DNA of 50,504 nt, from assembly GCA_026988315.1 (NCBI GenBank), contig JALSLJ010000064.1:1-50504 (forward strand). Reading direction: 5' to 3'. The stretch is from Sulfurimonas sp. GTDB lineage: Bacteria > Campylobacterota > Campylobacteria > Campylobacterales > Sulfurimonadaceae. The position numbers were made by a program, and so were the translations under genes. The notes below the pieces were generated by a model. It worked only from the letters and a program-made list of their open reading frames with translations. It was not told the DNA's origin and ran no database searches. Each line of letters starts with the position of its first letter. Position 1 is the first letter of the stretch. Shown here piece after piece: positions 27,347 to 35,888 of the stretch.

Positions 27347-28188
27347 TATTTTCCTTTTCTTTTCATAATAATTAATCGTCCAAGTATATTTAAAGTAAGA
27401 ATAAACATACTTAAAATAAATGCTGCCGCCCAACCAAGCTTTTGCCAATCTTCATAGGGACTTGTAGCATAGTTATACATAGTCACAGTAAGAGATGCCA
27501 TTGGTTCCATCATATCTGTATTTAAAAAGTTGTCATTAAATGATGTAAAAAGCAGAGGAGCAGTTTCACCTGCCACACGAGCCACACCAAGTAAGATTCC
27601 TGTAAGTATCCCAGCCTTAGCTCCACGATATACTACCTGCGTAATCACTTTGTACTTTGGAGCACCAAGCGCAAAAGCTGCTTCACGCAGAGTTGATGGG
27701 ACAAGCTGCAACATATCATCTGTAGTTCTTAAAATAATAGGAAGCATAATAATAGTAAGTGCAACAGAGCCTGCCCAACCAGAAAAGTGACCCATTGGAG
27801 CTACAACGATAGCATAAACAAAAGCACCGATAACAATACTAGGAGCCGACATCATAATATCTGATATATCACGAATAGTTTCAGCAAGTTTAGATTTTTG
27901 TCCATACTCACTAAGGTATGTTCCTGCTAGTACACCGAGTGGAACACCAAATAGTGTGGCAACTCCAACAATCATAAACTGACCGATTAGCGCATGTTTA
28001 AGACCACTATCTTCATAACCTGGAGGTGCACCCTCTTCGCTAAAGATAGTCCAACTAAGAGCATCCACGCCATTTATAACTAAAACACCTAAAATCCAAA
28101 ACAGAAACCCGATTCCGATTATTGCTGATAATGTGGAGAGAACCATAACTATATTGTTTGTAATGATTCGTTTTTGAGTATGTGTCAT
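27346..28188 (-). CDS. pstA: Phosphate ABC transporter permease PstA
   Basis: PstA is one of the two inner-membrane permeases of the phosphate importer. The 280 residues contain six hydrophobic segments, and the EAA-type loop with [20 protein letters not shown] contacts PstB (about 165-185). [17 protein letters not shown] is the PstA signature segment after it. The gene overlaps both neighbours by one base (TAATG on each side), so pstC, pstA and pstB are translationally coupled. Confidence 0.95.
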   Translation of the reverse strand: MTHTQKRIITNNIVMVLSTLSAIIGIGFLFWILGVLVINGVDALSWTIFSEEGAPPGYEDSGLKHALIGQFMIVGVATLFGVPLGVLAGTYLSEYGQKSKLAETIRDISDIMMSAPSIVIGAFVYAIVVAPMGHFSGWAGSVALTIIMLPIILRTTDDMLQLVPSTLREAAFALGAPKYKVITQVVYRGAKAGILTGILLGVARVAGETAPLLFTSFNDNFLNTDMMEPMASLTVTMYNYATSPYEDWQKLGWAAAFILSMFILTLNILGRLIIMKRKGK

Positions 28189-29045
28189 TACGCAACCCTT
28201 GTTCTGCGTAAAAAGTAAAACTTAGCAATAGAGATAATCGTAAAACTTATAACAAGTAGTAGCAGTGACAATTCAAATAAAGAGGAGTAGTAAAGATCTG
28301 TGTCTGCTTCTGTAAACTCATTGGCAAGTGTTACAGGGATAGAAGTAGCAGGTGCAGTTAAGTCTAGTGAGATTTTATGAACATTACCCATAACAAATGT
28401 AACAGCCATCGTCTCACCAATAGCACGACCAAGAGCTAAGATAAATGAACCGATGATCCCCGCTTTTGCGTAAGGGATAACGATATCTTTTATAACATCC
28501 CATTTCGTTCCACCAAGTGCATAGGCTGATTCTTTTAGAATATCTGGAGTTGTATTCATCGCATCACGAGTAACGGCTGCCATAAATGGAAGAATCATGA
28601 TAGATAAAACAATACCAGCAGTTAACATACTGATACCGATACCACCAAAAGTGTCACGAATAATAGGTACAAAGTAAAAAAGTCCCCACATTCCGTAGAT
28701 AACAGATGGAATTGCTGCTAGAAGTTCTATGGAAACTCCAACTGGTGATTTAAGTTTAGCAGGTGCAAGTTCGCTTAAAAAAATTGCTACCCCTATAGCT
28801 AAAGGAACTGCTAAAATCATCGCTAAAAATGTCGAAACTATAGAACCGTAGATTGCTGGAAGCGCTCCAAATTTTTCCAAGTTAGGTGCCCATTTTGTTT
28901 CTGTAACAAAATCAAAGCCAAGAGCCTGCATAGATTCCATTGAGTGTTGAAATAAAACGGTAAAAATCCAAGCAACTAGAAACAATACCGATATAGCTAC
29001 AAGTTTCGTTGAGTGTGCAAAAATTTTATCAATAATTAGACTCAA
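28188..29045 (-). CDS. pstC: Phosphate ABC transporter permease PstC
   Basis: PstC is the second permease of the Pst importer and first gene of the minus-strand pst operon. The 285 residues have six membrane segments. The EAA loop reads LKESAYALGGTKWDVIKDIVIP (about 165-185), followed by the PstC motif ALGRAIGETMAVTFVMGN. GGAG lies before the ATG. Its promoter carries two 11-bp-spaced GTAACC repeats typical of a PhoB-family box. pstS is not adjacent: it lies 2 kb away on the other strand beyond two ppk2 genes. Confidence 0.95.
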   Translation of the reverse strand: MSLIIDKIFAHSTKLVAISVLFLVAWIFTVLFQHSMESMQALGFDFVTETKWAPNLEKFGALPAIYGSIVSTFLAMILAVPLAIGVAIFLSELAPAKLKSPVGVSIELLAAIPSVIYGMWGLFYFVPIIRDTFGGIGISMLTAGIVLSIMILPFMAAVTRDAMNTTPDILKESAYALGGTKWDVIKDIVIPYAKAGIIGSFILALGRAIGETMAVTFVMGNVHKISLDLTAPATSIPVTLANEFTEADTDLYYSSLFELSLLLLVISFTIISIAKFYFLRRTRVA

Positions 29046-29073
29046 ATTATATCTCCTATTAAAAAAGTTCGAT

Positions 29074-29105
29074 ATTGTAAAAAAACTTGGTTACATGAAG
29101 GTTAC
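29074..29105 (-). promoter_or_regulatory. Pho-box-like promoter of pstCAB-phoU
   Basis: On the minus strand, GTAACC occurs twice exactly 11 bases apart (+ strand GGTTAC at 29100-29105 and 29089-29094). A TACAAT -10 (29074-29079) starts 10 bases after the second GTAAC. The same geometry is found before pstS, the porin and the TtpC/TonB operon. PhoB-family regulators bind 11-bp direct repeats; identity of the regulator is inferred. Confidence 0.7.
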
Positions 29106-29157
29106 TAAATGGATTTAATTGAAGATATTATCAAGAAAAGTAGGAGTATACTTATAT

Positions 29158-29213
29158 TAAGTCCTGAGTCAAAAATAGCATTGGAGTTGGTCTTATTTTT
29201 GACTCAGGACTTA
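29158..29213. repeat. Perfect 20-bp inverted repeat upstream of ppk2
   Basis: Two perfect 20-base arms (29158-29177 and 29194-29213, core AGTCCTGAGTC) surround a 16-base loop. They lie between divergent pstC and the first ppk2 gene, ending 24 bases before the latter's start. In the ppk2 transcript this would form a very stable hairpin next to the ribosome site. No T-run follows on either strand. Confidence 0.75.
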
Positions 29214-29237
29214 TAAGCAAAAAAACAAGGAATAGTT

Positions 29238-30134
29238 ATGGCATCAAAAGAGACAAATATATTTGATATTGATGGAAAAAAAATACCACTTAGTGAGCTG
29301 ATTAAAGGGTATAAAAAATCAAAAGCTGCGAAAAAATCTAAGAACAAAGCGGAAGAGAAAAGGGTCAATGAGCAAAGACTAAAGCCATATCAGGCAGAGC
29401 TTATTAAGTTGCAAAAATATCTGGAGATAACTGACCAGAAAATGATAATTCTTTTTGAGGGTCGTGATGCGGCTGGAAAAGGTGGAACAATAAGAAGGGT
29501 TACAAGATATATGGATGAAAAACATTATCGTGTTGTAGCTCTTGGCAAACCAACAGAAGAGCAAAAGACGCAGTGGTTTTACCAAAAATATGTACAGCAC
29601 TTTCCACGCGGTGGAGAGATAGTTCTTTTTGACCGCAGTTGGTATAACCGTGCGATGGTTGAATCAGTTTTTAATTTTTGTTCCGAGAGAGAATATAATG
29701 ATTTTATGAATGGGGTAAAGGGTTTTGAAAACGATCTTGTGCGTCAAGGAATTATTCTTATCAAGCTCTATTATAGTGTAACAAAAGATGAACAAGCAAG
29801 AAGATTTGATAGACGAAAGAATGATCCTTTAAGACAGTGGAAACTAAGTGAAATTGATATGCAAGCTCAAGAGAGATGGGATGACTTTACAACTACGAAA
29901 TACAATATGATAAAGCAAACCCATTCTCATAATGCTCCATGGACAATAGTGCGTTCAAAAGATAAACAAAAAGCAAGACTGGAATCGATGAAAGTTATTT
30001 TAAACTCAGTTGATTATGATGGGCGTGATGAAAATCTCAACTATGCACTAGATCCAGAGATAGTTATATCTGGAGCAAGAGAGATAGAGATAATGGATGC
30101 ACAAATTACAAGCACTGGTAAGTTTATCGGTTAA
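29238..30134 (+). CDS. ppk2: Polyphosphate kinase 2, first of two tandem copies
   Basis: PPK2 transfers phosphate between polyphosphate and nucleotides, usually in the direction of making GTP/ATP. The 298-residue protein has Walker A GRDAAGKGGT at 75-84, Walker B region IVLFDRSWYNRAM (about 128-140), the lid segment FDRRKNDPLRQWKLSEID and the C-terminal HNAPWTIVRSKDK. It is a single-domain PPK2 of class I-like build. The N-terminal 50 residues are lysine-rich. It begins with GGAAT upstream of the ATG, 24 bases past a long hairpin, and is followed 27 bases later by a paralogue. Confidence 0.93.
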   Translation: MASKETNIFDIDGKKIPLSELIKGYKKSKAAKKSKNKAEEKRVNEQRLKPYQAELIKLQKYLEITDQKMIILFEGRDAAGKGGTIRRVTRYMDEKHYRVVALGKPTEEQKTQWFYQKYVQHFPRGGEIVLFDRSWYNRAMVESVFNFCSEREYNDFMNGVKGFENDLVRQGIILIKLYYSVTKDEQARRFDRRKNDPLRQWKLSEIDMQAQERWDDFTTTKYNMIKQTHSHNAPWTIVRSKDKQKARLESMKVILNSVDYDGRDENLNYALDPEIVISGAREIEIMDAQITSTGKFIG

Positions 30135-30161
30135 TTTAAAATATATAATGAGGAAAAATAG

Positions 30162-31094
30162 ATGGGACAAGAAAGAAACATAATAAATGAAGAGTTTAAA
30201 GATGAAGAGGAGATAGATACTCAAAAACAAGAGAAACATAAATCTAAAAACTTTCAACGAAAAAGAAAAGAGATGAAGAAAAAAGGTAATAAAGTTCAAA
30301 TTTGGGTAAAACAAGAGACTTTGGATTATGAAAAAGAGCTCACCTCTTTACAGATAGAACTTTTGAAATTTCAAAACCATGTAAAAGATAAAGGTCTTAA
30401 AATTCTTATGATTTTTGAGGGTCGTGATGCTGCTGGGAAAGGGGGCACTATCAAAAGGATTACAGAACACCTTAACCCAAGGGGAGCTAGAATTGTGGCT
30501 TTAGAAAAGCCAAATGATAAAGAGACAACTCAGTGGTATTTTCAAAGGTATGCGAAACACTTACCGAGTGCAGGGGAGATAGTATTCTTTGACAGAAGTT
30601 GGTACAATCGTGCAATGGTAGAGCCTGTAATGGGATTTTGCACAGAAAGACAGCATCATAAATTTTTAAAAGATGCTCCCGCGTTTGAGAAAATGATAGT
30701 AGATGAAGGGATTCAAATCTTTAAGTTTTACTTCTCTGTATCTAAAGATGAGCAAGCTAAGAGATTTAAAGCAAGAGAAACAGACCCACTAAAGCAGTAT
30801 AAGTTGTCGCCAGTTGATAAAGAGTCACAAAGATTATGGAATGAGTATTCGTTGGCGAAATTCATGATGCTGAGTGCAACTCATACTGAATCGGCTCCTT
30901 GGACAATTGTGAAGAGTGATAATAAGAAAAAAGCGAGAGTGAACTGCATCAAGCATATTTTACATTTTGTTGATTATCCAGATAAGATTAGTAAGAAAAA
31001 GATAAAAATTGATAAAAATATAATTGTTTATGGACGAGACGAAGCTATATCAATGGAGAAGATGTTTAAGTTTTCAATGAAAAAACAATATTAA
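30162..31094 (+). CDS. ppk2: Polyphosphate kinase 2, second of two tandem copies
   Basis: This 310-residue paralogue of the preceding gene has the same ordered motifs: Walker A GRDAAGKGGT at 87-96, IVFFDRSWYNRAMVEPVMGF (about 140-159), ARETDPLKQYKLSPVD and SAPWTIVKSDNK. The VMGF sequence after the Arg-rich lid fits PPK2 class I. Its N-terminal 45 residues are strongly charged and differ from copy one. A GGAAAAATAG ribosome region lies in the 27-base gap, so both are probably on one message. The two copies may differ in nucleotide preference or reaction direction; the sequence alone does not show which. Confidence 0.93.
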   Translation: MGQERNIINEEFKDEEEIDTQKQEKHKSKNFQRKRKEMKKKGNKVQIWVKQETLDYEKELTSLQIELLKFQNHVKDKGLKILMIFEGRDAAGKGGTIKRITEHLNPRGARIVALEKPNDKETTQWYFQRYAKHLPSAGEIVFFDRSWYNRAMVEPVMGFCTERQHHKFLKDAPAFEKMIVDEGIQIFKFYFSVSKDEQAKRFKARETDPLKQYKLSPVDKESQRLWNEYSLAKFMMLSATHTESAPWTIVKSDNKKKARVNCIKHILHFVDYPDKISKKKIKIDKNIIVYGRDEAISMEKMFKFSMKKQY

Positions 31095-31095
31095 A

Positions 31096-31138
31096 GTATT
31101 CATTTTGTAATCTAATTGTAACATTGAAGTTTTATAAT
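31096..31138 (+). promoter_or_regulatory. Pho-box-like promoter of pstS
   Basis: GTATT (31096), GTAAT (31107) and GTAAC (31118) start at exact 11-base steps, and a TATAAT -10 (31133-31138) begins 10 bases after the last. The start codon is 25 bases further on. The spacing is identical to that before pstC and the porin. Confidence 0.7.
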
Positions 31139-31162
31139 CTCGTATCTTAAAAATTAAAAGGT

Positions 31163-32173
31163 ATGAAAATGTTAAAAAAATTAGCTTTAGTGGCACTTGT
31201 TACTGCTGTAAGTGTAAGTTCTTCATTCGCTGCTGACAAAATCAATGGAGCTGGTGCATCTTTCCCAGCTCCTCTTTATTATGATTGGGCGTATTCTTAT
31301 AAAAAAGATACTAAAAATCGTGTGAACTATCAGTCTATAGGTTCTGGTGGTGGGATTAAACAAATCACTAAGCGTGTTGTAAACTTTGGTGCTTCTGATA
31401 AGCCTTTGAACTCTAAAAAATTGGCAAAAGCTAAACTTTTTCAGTTTCCTGCTGCGATCGGTTCTATTGTAATTGCGTTTAATGTTAAAGGTATTGCTGA
31501 TGAAACTTTAAAATTATCAAACGATGTAGTTGCCGATATATTTGCTGGTGTAATTACTAAGTGGAATGACCCAAAAATTGCTGCTACTAATAGTGGCGTA
31601 AAACTTCCAAATGAAAAAATAATTGTTGTTCGTCGCTCAGATGGGAGTGGTACAACTTATAACTTTACTTACTATTTGAGTGGAAGTTCAGAGAATTGGA
31701 AAAACAGTTATGGAGTTGGTAAAGCTGTTGACTGGGCTGTTGGTATTGGTGGAAAAGGTAATGAGGGTGTTGCTAACTTAGTAAAGCAAACCCCTTATTC
31801 TATTGGTTATATGGAACACGCTTATAAAGAGAAAAATCACCTCTCAGCGGCTATCCTTAAAACTGCAAATGGTAAATGGGTAACTGCTACAGAGGAAAAC
31901 TTTAAAGCTGCTGCAAAATACGCAAGCTGGACTAAAGAGGATAACTTCTATGCGATGTTAGCACTACAGCCAGGTGATAATTCATACCCAATCGTTGCTG
32001 CTACTTTCATTTTACTTCCATATGAAAAGCCTGCAATGAATAAAAAAGTTATAGCATTTTTTGACTATGCTTTTAAAAATGGTGACAAATCAGCTAAGAA
32101 GCTAGGATACATTTCACTTCCAGAAGCTACTAAAAAAATGGTTCGTGAATATTGGGCAGCTAATATTAAGTAA
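31163..32173 (+). CDS. pstS: Phosphate-binding periplasmic protein PstS
   Basis: PstS is the periplasmic receptor that hands phosphate to PstCAB. A signal peptide (about 1-24, ending SSFAAD) precedes the type II binding protein fold. Family landmarks are INGAGASFPAPLYYDW (about 27-43), SIGSGGGIKQI, FGASDKPL and VVRRSDGSGTTYNFT, which supply the backbone and side-chain phosphate contacts. The 336 residues are normal. The gene has its own Pho-box-like promoter and a hairpin downstream, so it is probably transcribed alone at a high level, apart from pstCAB. Confidence 0.96.
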   Translation: MKMLKKLALVALVTAVSVSSSFAADKINGAGASFPAPLYYDWAYSYKKDTKNRVNYQSIGSGGGIKQITKRVVNFGASDKPLNSKKLAKAKLFQFPAAIGSIVIAFNVKGIADETLKLSNDVVADIFAGVITKWNDPKIAATNSGVKLPNEKIIVVRRSDGSGTTYNFTYYLSGSSENWKNSYGVGKAVDWAVGIGGKGNEGVANLVKQTPYSIGYMEHAYKEKNHLSAAILKTANGKWVTATEENFKAAAKYASWTKEDNFYAMLALQPGDNSYPIVAATFILLPYEKPAMNKKVIAFFDYAFKNGDKSAKKLGYISLPEATKKMVREYWAANIK

Positions 32174-32198
32174 TCTTTAAAAATTTCTACTCCTAATG

Positions 32199-32224
32199 TA
32201 CTCTTGCATATTATTGCAAGAGTA
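32199..32224 (+). terminator. Hairpin after pstS
   Basis: TACTCTTGCA / TGCAAGAGTA form a perfect 10-bp stem with a 6-base loop, 25 bases after the pstS stop. The following sequence TAAATTTTAC is only moderately T-rich. It is a likely terminator or message stabiliser. Confidence 0.55.
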
Positions 32225-32340
32225 TAAATTTTACTCTTCACAACCACCAAAAAGTGCCAACATCCAAAAATGGGCATATTTTCATAAAATTCTTATTTTA
32301 CAACTCAAATTACATAACGATAAATAAATAAAATAGATTG

Positions 32341-32363
32341 ACTGATATAATAGTTATATCAGT
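32341..32363. repeat. Perfect palindrome upstream of the porin Pho-box
   Basis: ACTGATATAA and TTATATCAGT are perfect 10-base arms around a 3-base centre, 27 bases upstream of the first GTGAC repeat. It could be an operator for a second regulator or a small terminator. The 300-base gap between pstS and the porin otherwise holds only the pstS hairpin and the porin promoter. Confidence 0.5.
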
Positions 32364-32389
32364 TAAAGTATTCTCAGTCTGTATATTTG

Positions 32390-32442
32390 GTGACATTTTC
32401 GTAACTGTATGTAATCATTATGTAACCAAACTACTTTATAAT
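32390..32442 (+). promoter_or_regulatory. Four-repeat Pho-box-like promoter of the porin gene
   Basis: GTGAC (32390), GTAAC (32401), GTAAT (32411) and GTAAC (32422) recur at 11-, 10- and 11-base steps. TATAAT (32437-32442) begins 10 bases after the last. This array is longer than those before pstC and pstS and matches the four-repeat array of the TtpC/TonB operon. Confidence 0.7.
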
Positions 32443-32473
32443 TTTACCAATATAACATACTAGGAAATTAATT

Positions 32474-33592
32474 ATGAAGAAAATTGCATTATCAATTGCA
32501 ACAATCGTAACAATATCAATGGCTGCTGGGGATGTACCAGTAGAGCCTATAGCTAAAGCAGAAGCGCAAAGTGGATTTTTTGATAGACTTCATGCTAAAG
32601 GTGATATGAGACTGAGATATGAAACAATCGAAAAAGGTGAGGGTGCTAGTGAGAGCAATAAGTATAGAACTCGATACCGCTTTAGATACAATTTAAATGT
32701 TGATATTATGGATAATCTCCTTCTTGAAACTGCAATCTCAAGTGGTAGATACAATCCAACATCAGGAAATGTAACTTTTAAAGATGACGATAACTGGGCA
32801 GACTACTTTGTAGATGAACTTAAACTTGATATTGCAGATGTTAAATATTCATTTGATAATGCATGGATTAGAGCCGGTAAAAGTAAGCACCACATCTATA
32901 GACCAATTAAAACACAACTTGTATGGGATAATGATATCCGTTTAGAGGGTGTGAACTATGGTTATAAAGATAGTAGCACTATGATTAGAGTAGGTGCTAA
33001 TAGAGTACATAGAGAATTAGACTATAAAGATGGCGATGATATTAACATTTTCCTTGCACAGTATGTTCATACACAAAAACTAGCTAAGGCTAAGTTAAAT
33101 TTAGGTGGGGCTTATTACTACTATGATGGTGTTAAAGGGAATACTGTTCAGTCAGAAAATGGATTTAAGCAGAATTCAAATGATGGTAGCGTATATACTG
33201 AGGATTATGGAATATTAGAAGTTTTTGGTGAGCTAAAGTATAAAGATGTAATGGGTATGCCATTTAAAACAGCACTAACACTAGCATATAATACACTAGC
33301 AGATGATGATAATCTTGGGTATGACTTTAGCATGGAACTCGGTGCTACTAAAAAAGTAGAGGACTACAAAATTGCTTTTACTTATAGAGATGTTCAAAAA
33401 GATGCAGTCTATGGCGCACATAATGATTCTGATTTTAGTGGTGGTGGGACAGATTCTAAAGGTTACTTTATTAAAGGAAAATATAAATTCGCTAAAAATG
33501 TAGATCTTGGTGCGTGGGTTAACTACAGTAAACTAGGTGATGCTGAAACTGATTACCACCGTGTGCAATTGGATGCAATTCTGAAATTTTAA
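32474..33592 (+). CDS. Outer-membrane porin, probably phosphate-starvation induced
   Basis: A signal peptide (about 1-18) precedes a short helical stretch and a 330-residue beta-barrel that opens RLHAKGDMRLRYET and ends in the classic VQLDAILKF with terminal phenylalanine. Strands alternate throughout (MIRVGANRVHREL, FKTALTLAYNTLAD, YKIAFTYRDVQK). A 16-stranded porin is the likely fold. Its promoter carries four Pho-box-like repeats and it follows pstS, so a phosphate or polyphosphate-selective channel comparable in role to PhoE or OprO/OprP is inferred. The sequence itself does not show selectivity. Confidence 0.8.
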   Translation: MKKIALSIATIVTISMAAGDVPVEPIAKAEAQSGFFDRLHAKGDMRLRYETIEKGEGASESNKYRTRYRFRYNLNVDIMDNLLLETAISSGRYNPTSGNVTFKDDDNWADYFVDELKLDIADVKYSFDNAWIRAGKSKHHIYRPIKTQLVWDNDIRLEGVNYGYKDSSTMIRVGANRVHRELDYKDGDDINIFLAQYVHTQKLAKAKLNLGGAYYYYDGVKGNTVQSENGFKQNSNDGSVYTEDYGILEVFGELKYKDVMGMPFKTALTLAYNTLADDDNLGYDFSMELGATKKVEDYKIAFTYRDVQKDAVYGAHNDSDFSGGGTDSKGYFIKGKYKFAKNVDLGAWVNYSKLGDAETDYHRVQLDAILKF

Positions 33593-33625
33593 TCTATATG
33601 ATTGCGAAGTGGATTCACTTTGCAA

Positions 33626-34069
33626 TTATTTTTCATATTTTTTAGGCTTTGCTTCAAGCCTATTTTCATCGAACTCTTTTTTTACAATTTGCAATGCATT
33701 ATAAAAATTTTTAGCATCTACAGCACCTAAAATTGGTTGGAACATAGGTTCCGTAGTTGGAAATAAAAACCATATAGTTGGTGTACTTGGTGTTCTTAAT
33801 GCTGGTGGGATAAAATCATTTTCGTCCGAATAAGAGATAATCGAGACAAAATTTTCATTTAAATACTGGATCACCTTAGCATCTTTAAAAGTAGTGTTGT
33901 TAAGTTGCACACAGTATTTGCAAGTGTGCCTGGAATAAACTACCAACATCGGTTTATCAGTTTTTTGAGACTCTTTAACACCCTCATGATAATCTTTTGC
34001 CCAGTGTATCTCTGAAGCTAGCAGGGATGTAGCTACAAACAACACCATATATATAATAATCTTACGCAT
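33626..34069 (-). CDS. Periplasmic thioredoxin-like protein
   Basis: A signal peptide (about 1-19) is followed by a thioredoxin fold of the Thioredoxin_7/SoxW-like group. The active-site pair is C50-C53 (HTCKYC), and the cis-proline is in STPTIWFLFP (about 95-104). The 147-residue length is right for a single domain. It probably reduces or isomerises periplasmic disulfides. It overlaps aroK by 8 bases and is the last gene of its operon. Confidence 0.82.
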   Translation of the reverse strand: MRKIIIYMVLFVATSLLASEIHWAKDYHEGVKESQKTDKPMLVVYSRHTCKYCVQLNNTTFKDAKVIQYLNENFVSIISYSDENDFIPPALRTPSTPTIWFLFPTTEPMFQPILGAVDAKNFYNALQIVKKEFDENRLEAKPKKYEK

Positions 34070-34577
34070 ATTTTTTTACCTTTTTTAAAAGTTCTTTAGA
34101 GCACATTTGAGCACTTTTATCTGTCACATCTATGACAATATCTGCAAGAGCTAAATACTCTGGTCTTCGTACATTATACAACTCTTTTGCTTTTTTTAAA
34201 TCGCTTAAGAGGGGGCGTTTTTTTAATTTTCTAGCTGCATTTGGATGACTCTTTATACGCTTAATGATTGCATCAAAAGGGGAGTCTAAAAGGACAACAA
34301 TACCGATTTTTTTCAAGTTTTTCACCTTGTAAAAACCACCGCCAGTTGAAATAAGAGTATTTTGGACACTTTTTTCAAGCCATAAAGAGATATCCTTTTC
34401 TATCTTTCTAAAGTAAGCCTCTCCATCATCTTCAAAAATTTTCTTGACTCTTTTGTTTTCCATACTCTCAATTAAATCATCCGTATCAATCGCCATATAA
34501 TTAGAGTTTTTAATCACCTCTCTTGCAACACTTCCTTTTCCCACACCCATAAATCCGATTAATATAATATTTTTCAT
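34062..34577 (-). CDS. aroK: Shikimate kinase
   Basis: AroK phosphorylates shikimate at O3 in aromatic amino acid synthesis. I start it at the ATG at 34577 (MKNIILIGFMG), giving 171 residues as usual; an upstream start at 34604 would add nine unrelated residues and overlap the preceding gene. Walker A is GFMGVGKGSV (about 8-17), the shikimate-binding aspartates are in DTDDLIE, STGGGFY supplies the substrate glycines and KKRPLL the lid arginine. It overlaps the thioredoxin-like gene by 8 bases. Confidence 0.92.
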   Translation of the reverse strand: MKNIILIGFMGVGKGSVAREVIKNSNYMAIDTDDLIESMENKRVKKIFEDDGEAYFRKIEKDISLWLEKSVQNTLISTGGGFYKVKNLKKIGIVVLLDSPFDAIIKRIKSHPNAARKLKKRPLLSDLKKAKELYNVRRPEYLALADIVIDVTDKSAQMCSKELLKKVKKYA

Positions 34578-34584
34578 AATTTTC

Positions 34585-35880
34585 CTAATTCTCAGTAAAA
34601 GCACTCATGTCAAAGTCTGGTTTTGTTTTTTTTGTTTTTATATAAACGAAGACTGGCTGGATTATATTATATTCAAATAGTATCATATTTAGTATAAAAG
34701 TAATTGCAAAAATTGACAAAAACTGCGGTACAAAATATGAAACTATAAAGCCAAGCAATGAAAACATAAATAGAAAAAATTGTACTTTTGCCAACCTTTT
34801 ATCTATCATCTCATTTATTGTTGGAATGCTCATATAGCCCATAGCATTGAGATGAAACCAAACAAGAAATGGAATTATTTTATATAGCATCCCCTGCATC
34901 AAAGATAAAACAAAACCACAACCAATAAATATAGATACTAAAACAATATACTCATGATGCAGATAGTCATCTGCTACCCATAACAAAACACCCATTCCAA
35001 GAAATATAGTTGCACTCTTCCAGTACCAGATAGTTGTGTCACTAATGGGACGGCGACGGTTACTTATTTTTATCCAAGCTGCTGTAGCAAATGCCAGAAA
35101 AAATGTAGCTACCATGATCTTTGAATATATGGCATACTCCTCATAAGAGAGGTTTAAAAATAACCATAATACCAATCCAATAGGGATAAGCCAGATCACT
35201 TTTTTCTTGCAAAATTTCTTAAATCTAGGTGCTACATAAAACATAGGTAAAACTTGAAAAGAAACACCTATAATTAAAATACCAACAAAGCCATATATTC
35301 CCCAAACACTATGTATATTTGCAATAATCATTTGATATTCTGAGGGATTATTTGTAACATACGAAGATAAAAGATACAGACCCATAAGCACTACAAAAAA
35401 AGCAAATACCAAGCTAATGCTCATTGCTTTTACGGTTGCAGTAAAGTTTGTAACCTTTATAATTGCCAATCCAATAGCAACAATTAGCATCAAAAACCCA
35501 CTTCCTAAAAATACAATAGAGATAGCGTTGAAGATGACATTTTGATTTAAGAGTCCTGCTAACATAAATAAAGTACCAAAAACCAAAAGCAGGTGGGAAT
35601 ATTTTGCAATAAACTTCACCTTTGGTATTTTAACACCTGCTAAGACTGGCAACATTTGAGTCAATGCCCCAAGCATGACAAAACCGAAAAACCCAATAGT
35701 AAATATATGTGTTATCGCTATAGATTCTATTGAAAATCTACTCATCAACGAAGCAGAATCACTAAACAAAATCAAAAAACCAGCAATTATTCCAAAAAGT
35801 GGTGCCGTTAAAAAAAATCTAAGCGGTGCCGAAATTGGTGGGGCTTGGTCAATCGAGAGCCCATTAAAATCCAAACTCAA
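34585..35880 (-). CDS. Polytopic membrane protein, NnrS/haem-copper-oxidase-like (putative)
   Basis: The 431 residues hold about 12 hydrophobic segments. Histidines at segment ends, as in ITHIFTIGFFGFVMLGALTQ followed by MLPVLAG, and later ANIHSVWGIYGFVGILI and FLVWFHLNAMGY, recall the NnrS family and haem-copper oxidase subunit I-like proteins. I cannot place it with certainty. It starts 8 bases after a hemerythrin gene, so it is probably in an operon with it, which fits a role linked to oxygen or nitric oxide. aroK follows 7 bases after its stop. Confidence 0.5.
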   Translation of the reverse strand: MSLDFNGLSIDQAPPISAPLRFFLTAPLFGIIAGFLILFSDSASLMSRFSIESIAITHIFTIGFFGFVMLGALTQMLPVLAGVKIPKVKFIAKYSHLLLVFGTLFMLAGLLNQNVIFNAISIVFLGSGFLMLIVAIGLAIIKVTNFTATVKAMSISLVFAFFVVLMGLYLLSSYVTNNPSEYQMIIANIHSVWGIYGFVGILIIGVSFQVLPMFYVAPRFKKFCKKKVIWLIPIGLVLWLFLNLSYEEYAIYSKIMVATFFLAFATAAWIKISNRRRPISDTTIWYWKSATIFLGMGVLLWVADDYLHHEYIVLVSIFIGCGFVLSLMQGMLYKIIPFLVWFHLNAMGYMSIPTINEMIDKRLAKVQFFLFMFSLLGFIVSYFVPQFLSIFAITFILNMILFEYNIIQPVFVYIKTKKTKPDFDMSAFTEN

Positions 35881-35888
35881 CTCCTCGA

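Noticed and set aside
27347-27448. A 34-codon upstream extension of pstB
   Set aside because: It lies inside pstA. The TAATG coupling at 27346 and family length support the shorter start.
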